Source: Streptomyces spiroverticillatus
Lineage (GTDB): Bacteria; Actinomycetota; Actinomycetes; Streptomycetales; Streptomycetaceae
Length of the DNA: 64,000 nt
Assembly: GCA_014650415.1 (NCBI GenBank)
Contig: BMUX01000004.1
Span: 558,001 to 622,000 of the forward strand
Direction: 5' to 3'
In this document: positions 54,545 through 62,425 of the stretch, piece by piece
How positions within the stretch are numbered: the stretch's first letter is position 1
How the letters are laid out: the number at the start of each line of letters is the position of its first letter
Notes under the pieces: model-generated
Database searches by the model: none
Told to the model about the DNA's origin: nothing
The model's input: the letters and a program-made list of their open reading frames with translations, nothing else
Program-made: the position numbers and the translations under genes

Positions 54545-55432
54545 TCAGTGCTCGCGCGGAGCCGGAACGACGCGCTCCACCTCCGGGTGGACGGTGAGGA
54601 GTTGACGCATCGCGGCCTCGGCCCCCGAACCGTCGCCCGCAGCAAGGGCGTCAGCGATCCGGGCGTGGTGGGAGAGGGAGGCATCGGTGGGCCGGTCGCA
54701 GCCGACGATCGGACCGCCGGACACCTGAAGGGCGGCCGAGACGATGCCGGAGAGGTGCTCCAGCATGCGGTTTCCGGCGAGCTGGATGAGCAGGGAGTGG
54801 AATTCGGCATCGGCCCGGGAGAAGGTCAGGGAGTCGCCCTGGGCGAGGGCGTGCCCCATGATCTCGACCATGTCGCCGAGGCGCTGCTGCATGTCGTCGC
54901 GCCCGTGTCCGGCGGCGAGCCGGGCGGCCAGCGGCTCGATCGTCCAGCGCAGCTCGGCCAGTTCGCGCCGCTGGTCGTCGCGCTGCGGGCCGAAGGCGCG
55001 CCATTCGATGATGTCGGGGTCGAGCAGGTTCCAGTCGCTGACCGGGCGGACCCGGGTGCCCACATTGGGTCGGGCGCTGACCAGGCCCTTGGCCTCCAGG
55101 ACGCGGAGGGACTCGCGGACGACGGTGCGGGACACCTCGAACCGCTGGCCGATCTCCTCGGGCACGAGCGGGCGGTCGGCGCCGAGGTCGCCCGAGACGA
55201 TCATCTGGCCGAGCTGCTGGACGAGTTGGCCGTGCAGTCCGCGGCCGCGGTTGCCGGCCGCGCGGCGGCCGACCCGGCCCAGGTCGGATTCGGGACTGTC
55301 CCACCCGAGGGGACCGACGCGGTCGGCGCCGGACACCTCCGCGTAGGGGTAGCGGTCGAGGTCGCCGGGTCCGGCGAGACCAGAGTCGACGGAGCGGGCG
55401 GCGGTCATCATGGTGTGCGCAAGGGTACTCAC
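54545..55432 (-). CDS. whiH: Sporulation transcription factor WhiH (GntR/FadR family)
   Basis: 295 residues from GTG at 55432 (VSTLAHTMMTAARSVDSG), which matches the WhiH start I remember; a frame extension to 55486 exists. After a 65-residue leader comes the winged helix (LHGQLVQQLGQMIVSGDLGADRPLVPEEIGQRFEVSRTVVRESLRVLEAKGLV) and an FCD-type ligand domain (LRWTIEPLAARLAAGHGR..., FHSLLIQLAGNRMLEH). In Streptomyces WhiH acts in aerial hyphae before sporulation septation, is switched on by sigma WhiG and represses itself. Position next to hrdB is the conserved whiH location. A WhiG-like promoter and a palindrome lie upstream. Confidence 0.9.
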   Translation of the reverse strand: MSTLAHTMMTAARSVDSGLAGPGDLDRYPYAEVSGADRVGPLGWDSPESDLGRVGRRAAGNRGRGLHGQLVQQLGQMIVSGDLGADRPLVPEEIGQRFEVSRTVVRESLRVLEAKGLVSARPNVGTRVRPVSDWNLLDPDIIEWRAFGPQRDDQRRELAELRWTIEPLAARLAAGHGRDDMQQRLGDMVEIMGHALAQGDSLTFSRADAEFHSLLIQLAGNRMLEHLSGIVSAALQVSGGPIVGCDRPTDASLSHHARIADALAAGDGSGAEAAMRQLLTVHPEVERVVPAPREH

Positions 55433-55493
55433 GGAAGAGTTGTCGGCGTCCGGCTCCTGCCCCTTGAGGTCTTTGGTGAAAAGCACACGAAAG

Positions 55494-55503
55494 GGTGATC
55501 ACC
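55494..55503. promoter_or_regulatory. GGTGATCACC palindrome upstream of whiH, candidate WhiH autoregulatory site
   Basis: A perfect 10-bp palindrome 62 bp ahead of the whiH start and just downstream of the WhiG-like -10. It has the spacing and half-site style of FadR-type operators (GGT..ACC). Assignment is inferred. Confidence 0.4.
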
Positions 55504-55524
55504 GCCCTCTCTTCAATTGACGCC

Positions 55525-55532
55525 TTATCGGA
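55525..55532 (-). promoter_or_regulatory. Sigma WhiG-like -10 element for whiH
   Basis: On the minus strand TCCGATAA, one base off the WhiG-type -10 GCCGATAA. The -35 region (expected TAAA about 15 bp upstream) is not recognisable, which lowers confidence. Known WhiG control of whiH supports it. Confidence 0.45.
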
Positions 55533-55592
55533 AAGAAATGGGCGCCCTAGGGGGAGTTGTGGGCGATTCGACGACTCGACGTCAGGATGCGG

Positions 55593-57371
55593 TCACCAAC
55601 GGGCCTTGCGGCGAAGGCCCGTGAGCAGATACGTGCACAGGAGCACAGGGATCGACAACGCCATTGCGGCGCCCACGGGTTGGGCGAGAATGCGCATCGC
55701 GGCCAGCAGCCACTGGTCGGCCTCCGCCGGAATCCGGATCCACATCAGCTCCCGCAGCCTGCTCGGGAGTCCGGACATCGAACGTGCTGCCGGTCCGGTG
55801 AGCAGGTGCTGTACGGCGGGGGCGACGGCGACCGGCACCGCGAGCACGGCGGCCAGACCCGCCGCCGCCACTCGGAACACCCCGGCCCCCAACAGCCCCG
55901 CCCAGGCGCACCCGACGCCGAGCGCCGCCCAACTCGCCGCCTTGGCGGGCAGACCCGCAGCGGGCAGGGGTGTCGCCCCGGCTCCGTACAGCAGTCGTAC
56001 GAGGAGCAGGTTCACGGCGACGGTCAGGGCGGCGAGGAGCAGGGCGAGGCCTGCGGAGACGGTGAGTTTGGCGAGGAGGAGGCCGAGGCGGCGGGGTGAG
56101 GTGCCGCGGGAGGCGGCGAGCGCCGGGTAGCGGAACTCGTCGCCGAAGGAGAGCGCCCCGAGCAGCCCCGCCGCGAAGGCCGCGGGCGGCAGGGGCAGCA
56201 GTGCGGGCCAGGCGGCGAGCGCTGCGGGCAGGGGTGTGCCCCCGGTGTGCACGAGGAGGACGGCGAGGGCGGCGGAGACGGCGAGGGCGGTGGCGGTGAC
56301 GAGGGCGGTGCTGCGGGTGCTGAAGGTGCGGCGCACTTCGTAGCGGAAGGGGCGCAGGGGGCTGCGGAGGGGGCGGAGGGGGATGGTGGGCTCGGCAACG
56401 GGGTTGCCGGGGGCGGGAGTTGTGGTCGGTGCGGCGAGTGGTGCACGGCTCTCGCCGGGGGGCGTGGAGGGTGCGGTCTGCGCGGGGGTACGCCGGGGGC
56501 CCATGTCGCCGATCTCGTCGGCGAGTTGGTGCAGGAGGACGTTGTGCCGGAAGGCGGTGTCGCCGACTTCGGCGCAGGTGCTGCCGTACACGGAGAGCCG
56601 GTTGCCCTCCTCGGGGACCACTTCCACGGAGCGGCGTGCCACCCGGGCCTCCTTGTTGAGGAGGGCGCCGAGGCGGACGGCCTGCGGGGTGCGGACGGCG
56701 ACGCGGGGGCGCAGGCGGGTGCGGGCGAAGTCGACGGCGGCCTGGTCGGCGACGAGCCGGGCCTCGTCCAGGGTGACGACGCGGTCGGCGGTGCGGGCGG
56801 CCTCCTTGGCGTCGTCGGTGGTGTAGAGCACGGTGCCGCCGTGCGCGGCGTGGGCGCGCAGGAGTCCGTGCAGCCAGCTGCTGTCGCGCGGGGAGAGTCC
56901 GGCGGCGGGTTCGTCGAGGAGGAGGGTGTGCGGGTCGGCGAGGAGTGCGGAGGCGAGGCCGAGGCGGCGGTCCATGCCGAGGGAGAGGCTGCCGAGGCGC
57001 TGTCCGCCGAGTCCGGTGAGGCCGACGACGTCGAGGAGGGAGTCGGCGCGCGCGGCAGGCACTCCGGCGGCGGCGCAGAGCATCCGGAGCTGACCGCGTG
57101 CGGTGCGCGAGGGATTGCCGGGTACGTCGCCGAGCAGTGCGCCGACCTCGCGGGCCGGGTGGGCGACGCGGTGCAGGGGGCGGCCGCGGAAGTACGTGAC
57201 GCCACGGCCCTGTTCGAGGCCGAGCATGAGGCGCAGGGCGGTGGTCTTTCCCGCGCCGGGGGCGCCGAGGAGGGCGGTGACGGTGCCGGGGCGGGCCTCG
57301 AAGGTCAGGTCGTCCACGGCGGGCGGGCGGGCCCGGCGCGGCGTGCTGGTGAGTCCGATGGCCTGGAGCAT
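55593..57371 (-). CDS. ABC transporter protein with fused ATPase and membrane domains
   Basis: 592 residues. N-terminal ATPase: Walker A GAPGAGKTT (about residue 37), Walker B TLLLDEPAAGLSP, His switch replaced (LYTTDDAKEA, Asp-Asp instead of His), signature degenerate (SLSLGMDRR in place of LSGGQ). A Pro/Thr-rich linker (about 300-335) is followed by six hydrophobic segments (about 360-585) resembling an ABC-2 permease. The ATPase-first fusion is unusual for a bacterial exporter and the degenerate motifs suggest slow or regulatory ATP hydrolysis. It lies 3' of the whiH transcript direction and its neighbours give no substrate clue. Confidence 0.8.
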   Translation of the reverse strand: MLQAIGLTSTPRRARPPAVDDLTFEARPGTVTALLGAPGAGKTTALRLMLGLEQGRGVTYFRGRPLHRVAHPAREVGALLGDVPGNPSRTARGQLRMLCAAAGVPAARADSLLDVVGLTGLGGQRLGSLSLGMDRRLGLASALLADPHTLLLDEPAAGLSPRDSSWLHGLLRAHAAHGGTVLYTTDDAKEAARTADRVVTLDEARLVADQAAVDFARTRLRPRVAVRTPQAVRLGALLNKEARVARRSVEVVPEEGNRLSVYGSTCAEVGDTAFRHNVLLHQLADEIGDMGPRRTPAQTAPSTPPGESRAPLAAPTTTPAPGNPVAEPTIPLRPLRSPLRPFRYEVRRTFSTRSTALVTATALAVSAALAVLLVHTGGTPLPAALAAWPALLPLPPAAFAAGLLGALSFGDEFRYPALAASRGTSPRRLGLLLAKLTVSAGLALLLAALTVAVNLLLVRLLYGAGATPLPAAGLPAKAASWAALGVGCAWAGLLGAGVFRVAAAGLAAVLAVPVAVAPAVQHLLTGPAARSMSGLPSRLRELMWIRIPAEADQWLLAAMRILAQPVGAAMALSIPVLLCTYLLTGLRRKARW

Positions 57372-57617
57372 CGCTTCCCTCGCGTCTCGTGCGTCTCCCG
57401 CGACGCCCGCGGCTCCCCGCGGTGGAGGGAACGCTCGGCGGCCGAGGCGGGTACCGCAGCAAGATAACGCGACATTTCGGACTTTTTGTGGAGGCCCAGG
57501 CCCGGGAGGCGCGGCCCGGGGGCGGGGGCGTGGATGGGGGCATGGACGGGGGAGCGCGGACCGGCGGCGTGGCTCGGGGCCGCGATGCCGGTGTCCGCCG
57601 GTGCCCGGGTGCGCCCG
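57372..57617. other. Intergenic spacer
   Basis: 246 bp of GC-rich sequence between the fused ABC gene and the Nudix gene (both minus strand). It should hold the ABC gene's promoter; a low-GC island (CGACATTTCGGACTTTTTG) lies near 57470. No gene is seen. Confidence 0.4.
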
Positions 57618-58529
57618 TCAGACCTCGGGGCGCAGCATCGGCGGATTGAGTACGGTCGCGCCGCCGGCCCTGAACAGCTGTGCGGGGCGGCCTCCCTGAC
57701 GGGTCGTCGTCCCGCCGGAGGGGACGAGGAAGCCGGGGGTGCCCGTCACCTTACGGTGGAAGTTGCGGGGGTCCAGGACCACTCCCCACACCGCCTCGTA
57801 CACCCGGCGCAGCTCGCCGACGGTGAACTCGGGCGGGCAGAAGGCCGTGGCGAGCGAGGAGTATTCGATCTTCGAGCGGGCCCGCTCGACGCCGTCGGCG
57901 AGGATCTGCGCGTGGTCGAAGGCGAGCGGGACCGCCTCCTCGTCCCGGCCGAACGCGTCCTCGTGGCCGAGCAGTGCCTCGACCGGGGCCCAGCGGGCAC
58001 TGTGGGCGTCGCCGCCCGCGCGGGGTGCGGGGAGGTCGGGGGCGAGGGCGAGGTGGGCGACGCTGACGACTCGCATGCGGGGGTCGCGCGCGGGGTCGCC
58101 GTAGGTGGCTAGCTGCTCCAGGTGGGCACCCTTGCCGAGCGCGGCCGGGGGATCCTGGGCGGGGGCGGTCGCGGGTGGTGCGGCCGGGGGGTGCGGGGCG
58201 GCTCCGGCCGTCGCGGCGGGGTGTGCCGCGGGGGCGGAGGGTGCCGTGCGGGTGGACAGGGCGATCAGGCCGGTCTCCTCGACCAGTTCGCGGGCGGCCG
58301 CCGTCGCGAGGTCCTCGTCCTCGCGGACGAAGCCGCCGGGCAGCGCCCACCGGCCCTGGAACGGCGGCTCTCCACGGCGTACGACCAGCGCGCAGAGCGC
58401 GTGCCGGCGGACGGTGAGCACGGCCAGATCCACGGTGACGGCAAAGGGCGGGAAGGCCGACGGATCGTAGGGCGACATGCGGCGATCATAGTCGTCTGCC
58501 TGACGATAAACAGTCCCTTCGTCCGTCAT
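57618..58529 (-). CDS. Nudix hydrolase with C-terminal winged-helix domain (ADP-ribose pyrophosphatase / NrtR-like)
   Basis: 303 residues. The Nudix box starts at GGFVREDEDLATAAARELVEETG (about residues 66-88) with the GX5EX7REXXEEXXG spacing intact. A His/Pro/Ala-rich insertion of about 50 residues follows. The C-terminal about 90 residues (YSSLATAFCPPEFTVGELRRVYEAVWGVVLDPRNFHRKV) are the winged helix seen in NrtR-type proteins. They either bind DNA as NAD-metabolism repressors or hydrolyse ADP-ribose. ATG at 58529 has AAAGGGGG six bases upstream. An intact Nudix box argues for catalytic activity. Confidence 0.85.
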   Translation of the reverse strand: MTDEGTVYRQADDYDRRMSPYDPSAFPPFAVTVDLAVLTVRRHALCALVVRRGEPPFQGRWALPGGFVREDEDLATAAARELVEETGLIALSTRTAPSAPAAHPAATAGAAPHPPAAPPATAPAQDPPAALGKGAHLEQLATYGDPARDPRMRVVSVAHLALAPDLPAPRAGGDAHSARWAPVEALLGHEDAFGRDEEAVPLAFDHAQILADGVERARSKIEYSSLATAFCPPEFTVGELRRVYEAVWGVVLDPRNFHRKVTGTPGFLVPSGGTTTRQGGRPAQLFRAGGATVLNPPMLRPEV

Positions 58530-58597
58530 GGTCATCCCCCTTTCGTCCGTCGTGTCGTCCGTCGTGGTCATCTCTCGTGTCCCTGCGCCGGTCATGA

Positions 58598-60628
58598 TCA
58601 CACCCCGAGCTGGAGGCCGTCGGCGGCCTCCTCGACCATGCCGAGGCCGAGCCTGCTGACCCTGGCGGCAAACGGCTCCCCCGCCACCCTCAGCCCGGAG
58701 AGCTGGAGGGCGCCCAGCGGGGCACTGTTGAGCGGGGTCAGCCGGACGGTGCCGGCGGGTGCGTCGGGGCGGATGCCCACGAGGGTGGCGAGCAGGTGGA
58801 CCGCTGCTGCCGCCGACACCGCCGCCGGGCGGCACGCCGCCGGGTGCGGGAGTGGGGAACTGTCGGCGGTGCGCTGCTCCCCCGCGTACATCTCCGGCAG
58901 CCGGTAGCCGAAGGCCTGGGCCGCGTCCAGCAGCCCCCGCAGCAGGGAGCCCGCCTCCTTCTCGTAACCGGCGGCGGCCAGCCCGGAGACCGCGACGGCC
59001 GTCTCGTGCACCCGGACGGCGCCGCTGCGGTGGCCGAACGGGTTGTGCCCGGCCTCCTTGGCGCCGAGGCCGCGCAGCCCCCAGCCCGAGTCCATGGACG
59101 GGCCGCCGAGCAGTCGGGCCAGTTGCTCGGTCTGCACCTTGTCGAGCAGCCCCGGGGCCGACCGGCCCGCCCCCAGCAGGCCGGTGTCCAGGAGGTGCGC
59201 GGTGCCGCCGCCCAGGAAGGGGACGGGGCGGCCGTCGGCGGCCAGGGCCGCGGCGGGCCGGCCGCCCGCACGGTCCTCGATCCAGAAGTCCTCCCGGAAC
59301 GCCCGGCGCAGGGCCGTGGCCCGGTCCCGCCACCGGTCGGCACCGGGGCGACCGCAGGACTCCAGGAGATCCGCGCCGAGCAGGGCCGCCCGGTGGGCAT
59401 GGGCCTGGGTCTCGGCGCGGCGCAGTCCCACGGGCCCGGGGTCACGGAGGTAGCCGTCGTCGCCGAGCGCGGTGCTCAGCCACTCCAGGCAGCGTTCGGC
59501 GGCGGGCAGCAGCTCCGCGAGGTCCGGCTCGGGCATCCCCCAGCGCCGGGCCTCGGCGAGCACCACGGGGAAGGCGAGGGTGGCCTCCAGACCGGTGCAC
59601 CCCGGCGGCAGGTGCGGTCCGGCGTCCCGGAACGGACCGGGAATGCGGCCGTTCCCGCCCGCCTGGGTGCGGGCGAGCGTGCGCAGCGTGGCCGCGGCCA
59701 GCCGGGTGCCCAGGGGAAGCGCCATGCGTACCGCCCAGAGGGCGTCGGCGGGGGCGAGGCCGCAGCGCCAGGGGATGCCCGCCGCCGGGTAGACGTCGGA
59801 GGGGTGGGTGGGGTCGCGCATCAGGAGGGACCTGAGGTCGTCGACGCCGGTCCGCAGCAGGTCCCGTACGCGGGGGTCGTCGCCCTCGGCGCTCACCTCG
59901 GGCAGCGGGCAGCCTCCGGTCTTGCCGGCCGAGCGCACCGACCGCTCGCTGCGCACGCGCAGTTCGAGGGTGCGGGAGCCGCCGGGCGGCAGTTCCAGCT
60001 CCCAGCGCAGCAGTCCGGCCGAGGCGAGGGCGTCGCCGGGCGGCGGCTCGGCCGTCACCACGGAGTGCACGGGTCCCGCCGTCCAGCGCATTCCCGAGTC
60101 GTGGACGCTGGCGGGCAGTTCGGGGCCGGGGCGGCCCGCGCCGATGGCTCCCAGGTCGGCGAGGTCGGTGCCGAGGGTGATCTCCACCGGGATGCGCAAC
60201 GGGCGGGGGGCGGAGCTGCGCAGGGTGATCCGCTCGCTGCCGTCGGCGGTCCGCACCCGCTCCACCATGATCCCGGGGTCGGGGCCGCCGTCGCCCTGGG
60301 TGCGGACCACGGCCACGAACCTGGCCCGGTCCGCCGCCACCGACCGGCCCTGCACGGCGACCGGTTCGCGGCCCGCGACCCGCAGCACACAGCGGGAGAG
60401 CAGCCTGCGGCCCGACTGGTAGAAGCCGTCGAGCCCGTGCCCGGTGAGCTGTCCGTGGTCGGCGGAGAGCGCCAGGGAGGGCAGGTCGGCGCAGACGATC
60501 ATCCCGTGTGCGGCGGGCAGGGCGGCCGGCGGCCCGGCGGCGGGTGCGCCGCCGGGGGCCGGAGCGGTGCGCCGGGGCGCGGGGGGCGTGCCTCGGGCGG
60601 CGGAGGACGGCGGGACGGTGAGGGCCAT
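58598..60628 (-). CDS. Amylo-alpha-1,6-glucosidase-like protein (glycogen debranching N-terminal domain plus six-hairpin domain)
   Basis: 676 residues. The first about 45 are a Pro/Ala-rich leader. The domain around residues 50-260 (LSADHGQLTGHGLDGFYQSGRRLLSRCVLRVAG) is the N-terminal domain of bacterial glycogen-debranching proteins. The C-terminal part (about 300-640) is an alpha/alpha-toroid of the GH63/GH133 type (YPAAGIPWRCGLAPADALWAVRMALPLG, then GLGAKEAGHNPFGHRSGAVRVHETA). It likely acts on glycogen or trehalose-related glucans. ATG at 60628 follows AGAAGG. No membrane signal. Catalytic acids could not be assigned by eye. Confidence 0.8.
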   Translation of the reverse strand: MALTVPPSSAARGTPPAPRRTAPAPGGAPAAGPPAALPAAHGMIVCADLPSLALSADHGQLTGHGLDGFYQSGRRLLSRCVLRVAGREPVAVQGRSVAADRARFVAVVRTQGDGGPDPGIMVERVRTADGSERITLRSSAPRPLRIPVEITLGTDLADLGAIGAGRPGPELPASVHDSGMRWTAGPVHSVVTAEPPPGDALASAGLLRWELELPPGGSRTLELRVRSERSVRSAGKTGGCPLPEVSAEGDDPRVRDLLRTGVDDLRSLLMRDPTHPSDVYPAAGIPWRCGLAPADALWAVRMALPLGTRLAAATLRTLARTQAGGNGRIPGPFRDAGPHLPPGCTGLEATLAFPVVLAEARRWGMPEPDLAELLPAAERCLEWLSTALGDDGYLRDPGPVGLRRAETQAHAHRAALLGADLLESCGRPGADRWRDRATALRRAFREDFWIEDRAGGRPAAALAADGRPVPFLGGGTAHLLDTGLLGAGRSAPGLLDKVQTEQLARLLGGPSMDSGWGLRGLGAKEAGHNPFGHRSGAVRVHETAVAVSGLAAAGYEKEAGSLLRGLLDAAQAFGYRLPEMYAGEQRTADSSPLPHPAACRPAAVSAAAAVHLLATLVGIRPDAPAGTVRLTPLNSAPLGALQLSGLRVAGEPFAARVSRLGLGMVEEAADGLQLGV

Positions 60629-60750
60629 GCGGTGCCTTCTCTGCGCTCCGGGAGGTGGTGAGGGTTGTGGCGGCGCGGTGAAAGCGGTGCCGCCACTCAG
60701 GTGAACGGCGCTGTGGGCGACGGGGTCACGGCCGACCGGGCACCGGCCCG

Positions 60751-62313
60751 TCATCGCCCGCTCCGCGCACCGCGCCGCATCCGGGGCGGTGCACCCCTGC
60801 GCCCCGCCCCGGGACGGGCGGGCGGCCCTGCGACCTGGCGGTCTGCGGTGCGTGCGCCTCCCCTGCCGGAGGGCAGCCTTCCGCTCGGCGAGGACGCACG
60901 TCGAGCGACGGACGTACGGCGCGTGGCGGAGGCACGAGGAATGCGCGTGGCGGATGCACGGGGCATCTTCCTGCGGGTGCTGCTCAGGACGTTCCCGCCG
61001 GTGCTGCTGAGGACGTTCCCGCCGGTACTGCTCAGGACATTCCCGCCGGTGCCGGCCGGGGCGCCCCTCGGAGGGCCCGGTACCGGCCCGCCGCTCCGAC
61101 CCACGCGCTCCCGGCGCAGGCAGGCGCGCAGTTTCTCCGGGTCGAAGCCGTCGTTGCAGGCCTGGTGGAGGAGTTGGGCGAAGGTGTAGTGCCGGTCGAC
61201 CTCCAGGGCGAGGCCGAGTGCGACCCGGGCCTCGGGCTCGTCGCCGGTGGACCAGGCGACCCACCCCGCGAGGGTGAGCGGCGGGGCCGCGTAGGTGGCG
61301 TACGGGCCGACGCACCGGCGGGCGAGCAGGCGCCACAGCCGCAGCGCGTGGGCCGCCTCGGGGCCCTCCATCCACTCCGCCAGCAGGTCGCGGGTCTCGC
61401 GGTCCTGGAGGCCGTGGAGGACGGCGCCCGCTTCGGCGTCGGTGATCAGGGCGTCGTCGGCGCTGTCGGCGTCCTCCCAGGAGCCCCTGGGCGGCGCGGT
61501 CCGGCCCAGGCGGCGCAGGAGGGTCCTGGCCAGGACGAGGGTTTCCTGGCCGACCTGCCGGCTGGAGGCCTCGGTGAGCATGCGGGACATCACCGCGCTT
61601 CCCGCGTCGTCGAGGGCGCCGACCGTCTCCCGGATGCGCTCGGGCGCCCTCGTGCGGGAGGCGAACCTGGCCTTCATCTCGCGCAGCGTCCCGCGGACCT
61701 GGATTCCCGCGTAGGCGGCGGCCGCGGCCATCACCGAGGTGCCGGGCAGGGCCAGGACCGTACCTTCGGACGGGCAGCAACGACGGTCGGGGCAGCAGTA
61801 CGACCAGAAGCGGCCGTCGGAGACGCAGAGCGCTTCGAGGACGGGCACGTCCAGCGCCCCGCAGGCCAGCCGCAGCCGTTGGGCGAAGGCGCGCAGCCGC
61901 TCCATGACCTGTCGGCCGGTCTGCCCCTCCCCCGGGTCCTGGCAGAGGAAGACGACGACGCCGTCGGGCCGGCCGCCGCGCCGTTCGCTGTTGGACATCA
62001 GGCATTCGGCGAGGTGGGAGGCGACCGGCGCCCATTCCTGGGGCGACTTCGGGATGCCCACCCGCAACCGCCCGCCGAACCGGCCGCGCGGGCCGTGCAG
62101 GGCGACCAGGACCACGGAGTCGGAGGGGTGGAAGCCCAGCAGGTAGGGCAGGGAGTCGGCGAGTTGGGCCGGTCCGCGCAGCGTGACCTGGTGCTGCTCC
62201 TCGGCGCCGCCCTCGGCGGAGCCCGCCGGGAGGGAGCCCGTGCCTGCGGACAGGTCCGCGGTGGGACCGTGGGAGAGATCGCGATTGCCGCTTGCGTCAC
62301 TGTTCGTGTTCAT
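60751..62313 (-). CDS. DUF4192 domain protein with a repetitive basic C-terminal tail
   Basis: 520 residues. DUF4192 core from about residue 45 (VTLRGPAQLADSLPYLLGFHPSDSVVLVALHG, a typical DUF4192 opening) to about 400 (LLHQACNDGFDPEKLRACLRRER). After it lie three copies of the octapeptide TGGNVLSS (24-bp DNA repeats at 60977-61048) and then an Arg/Ala/Ser-rich basic tail of about 90 residues ending RRGARSGR. Function of DUF4192 is unknown. ATG at 62313. The tail is lower in informational complexity than the core and could be a repeat-driven extension that read through into former intergenic sequence; this is an inference. Confidence 0.8.
   Translation of the reverse strand: MNTNSDASGNRDLSHGPTADLSAGTGSLPAGSAEGGAEEQHQVTLRGPAQLADSLPYLLGFHPSDSVVLVALHGPRGRFGGRLRVGIPKSPQEWAPVASHLAECLMSNSERRGGRPDGVVVFLCQDPGEGQTGRQVMERLRAFAQRLRLACGALDVPVLEALCVSDGRFWSYCCPDRRCCPSEGTVLALPGTSVMAAAAAYAGIQVRGTLREMKARFASRTRAPERIRETVGALDDAGSAVMSRMLTEASSRQVGQETLVLARTLLRRLGRTAPPRGSWEDADSADDALITDAEAGAVLHGLQDRETRDLLAEWMEGPEAAHALRLWRLLARRCVGPYATYAAPPLTLAGWVAWSTGDEPEARVALGLALEVDRHYTFAQLLHQACNDGFDPEKLRACLRRERVGRSGGPVPGPPRGAPAGTGGNVLSSTGGNVLSSTGGNVLSSTRRKMPRASATRIPRASATRRTSVARRASSPSGRLPSGRGGARTADRQVAGPPARPGAGRRGAPPRMRRGARSGR
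60977..61048 (-). repeat. 24-bp tandem repeat, three copies, in a DUF4192 gene
   Basis: Three nearly identical 24-bp units (60977-61000, 61001-61024, 61025-61048) coding TGGNVLSS-type octapeptides; only a few bases differ between units. Confidence 0.92.
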
Positions 62314-62351
62314 GCCGCTACTTTCCGACGCCCGCCCCGATCCTGAAAACC

Positions 62352-62375
62352 CCTGTGGATAACTTTGTCCACAGG
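62352..62375. promoter_or_regulatory. Paired, oppositely oriented DnaA-box sequences
   Basis: TGTGGATAA (62354-62362, reverse of TTATCCACA) and TTGTCCACA (62365-62373, the preferred Streptomyces DnaA box) lie back to back inside a CCTGTGGA/TCCACAGG palindrome. They sit between divergent DUF4192 and recQ-like genes. Confidence 0.6.
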
Positions 62376-62425
62376 CCCGGGCGGAGCGTTCGCGCTTTGT
62401 CGGTCCCATCGGGTTGCATGGGGGC

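Noticed and set aside
62352..62375. Replication origin
   Set aside because: Only two DnaA boxes are present and no dnaA/dnaN genes are near; a regulatory site is more likely.
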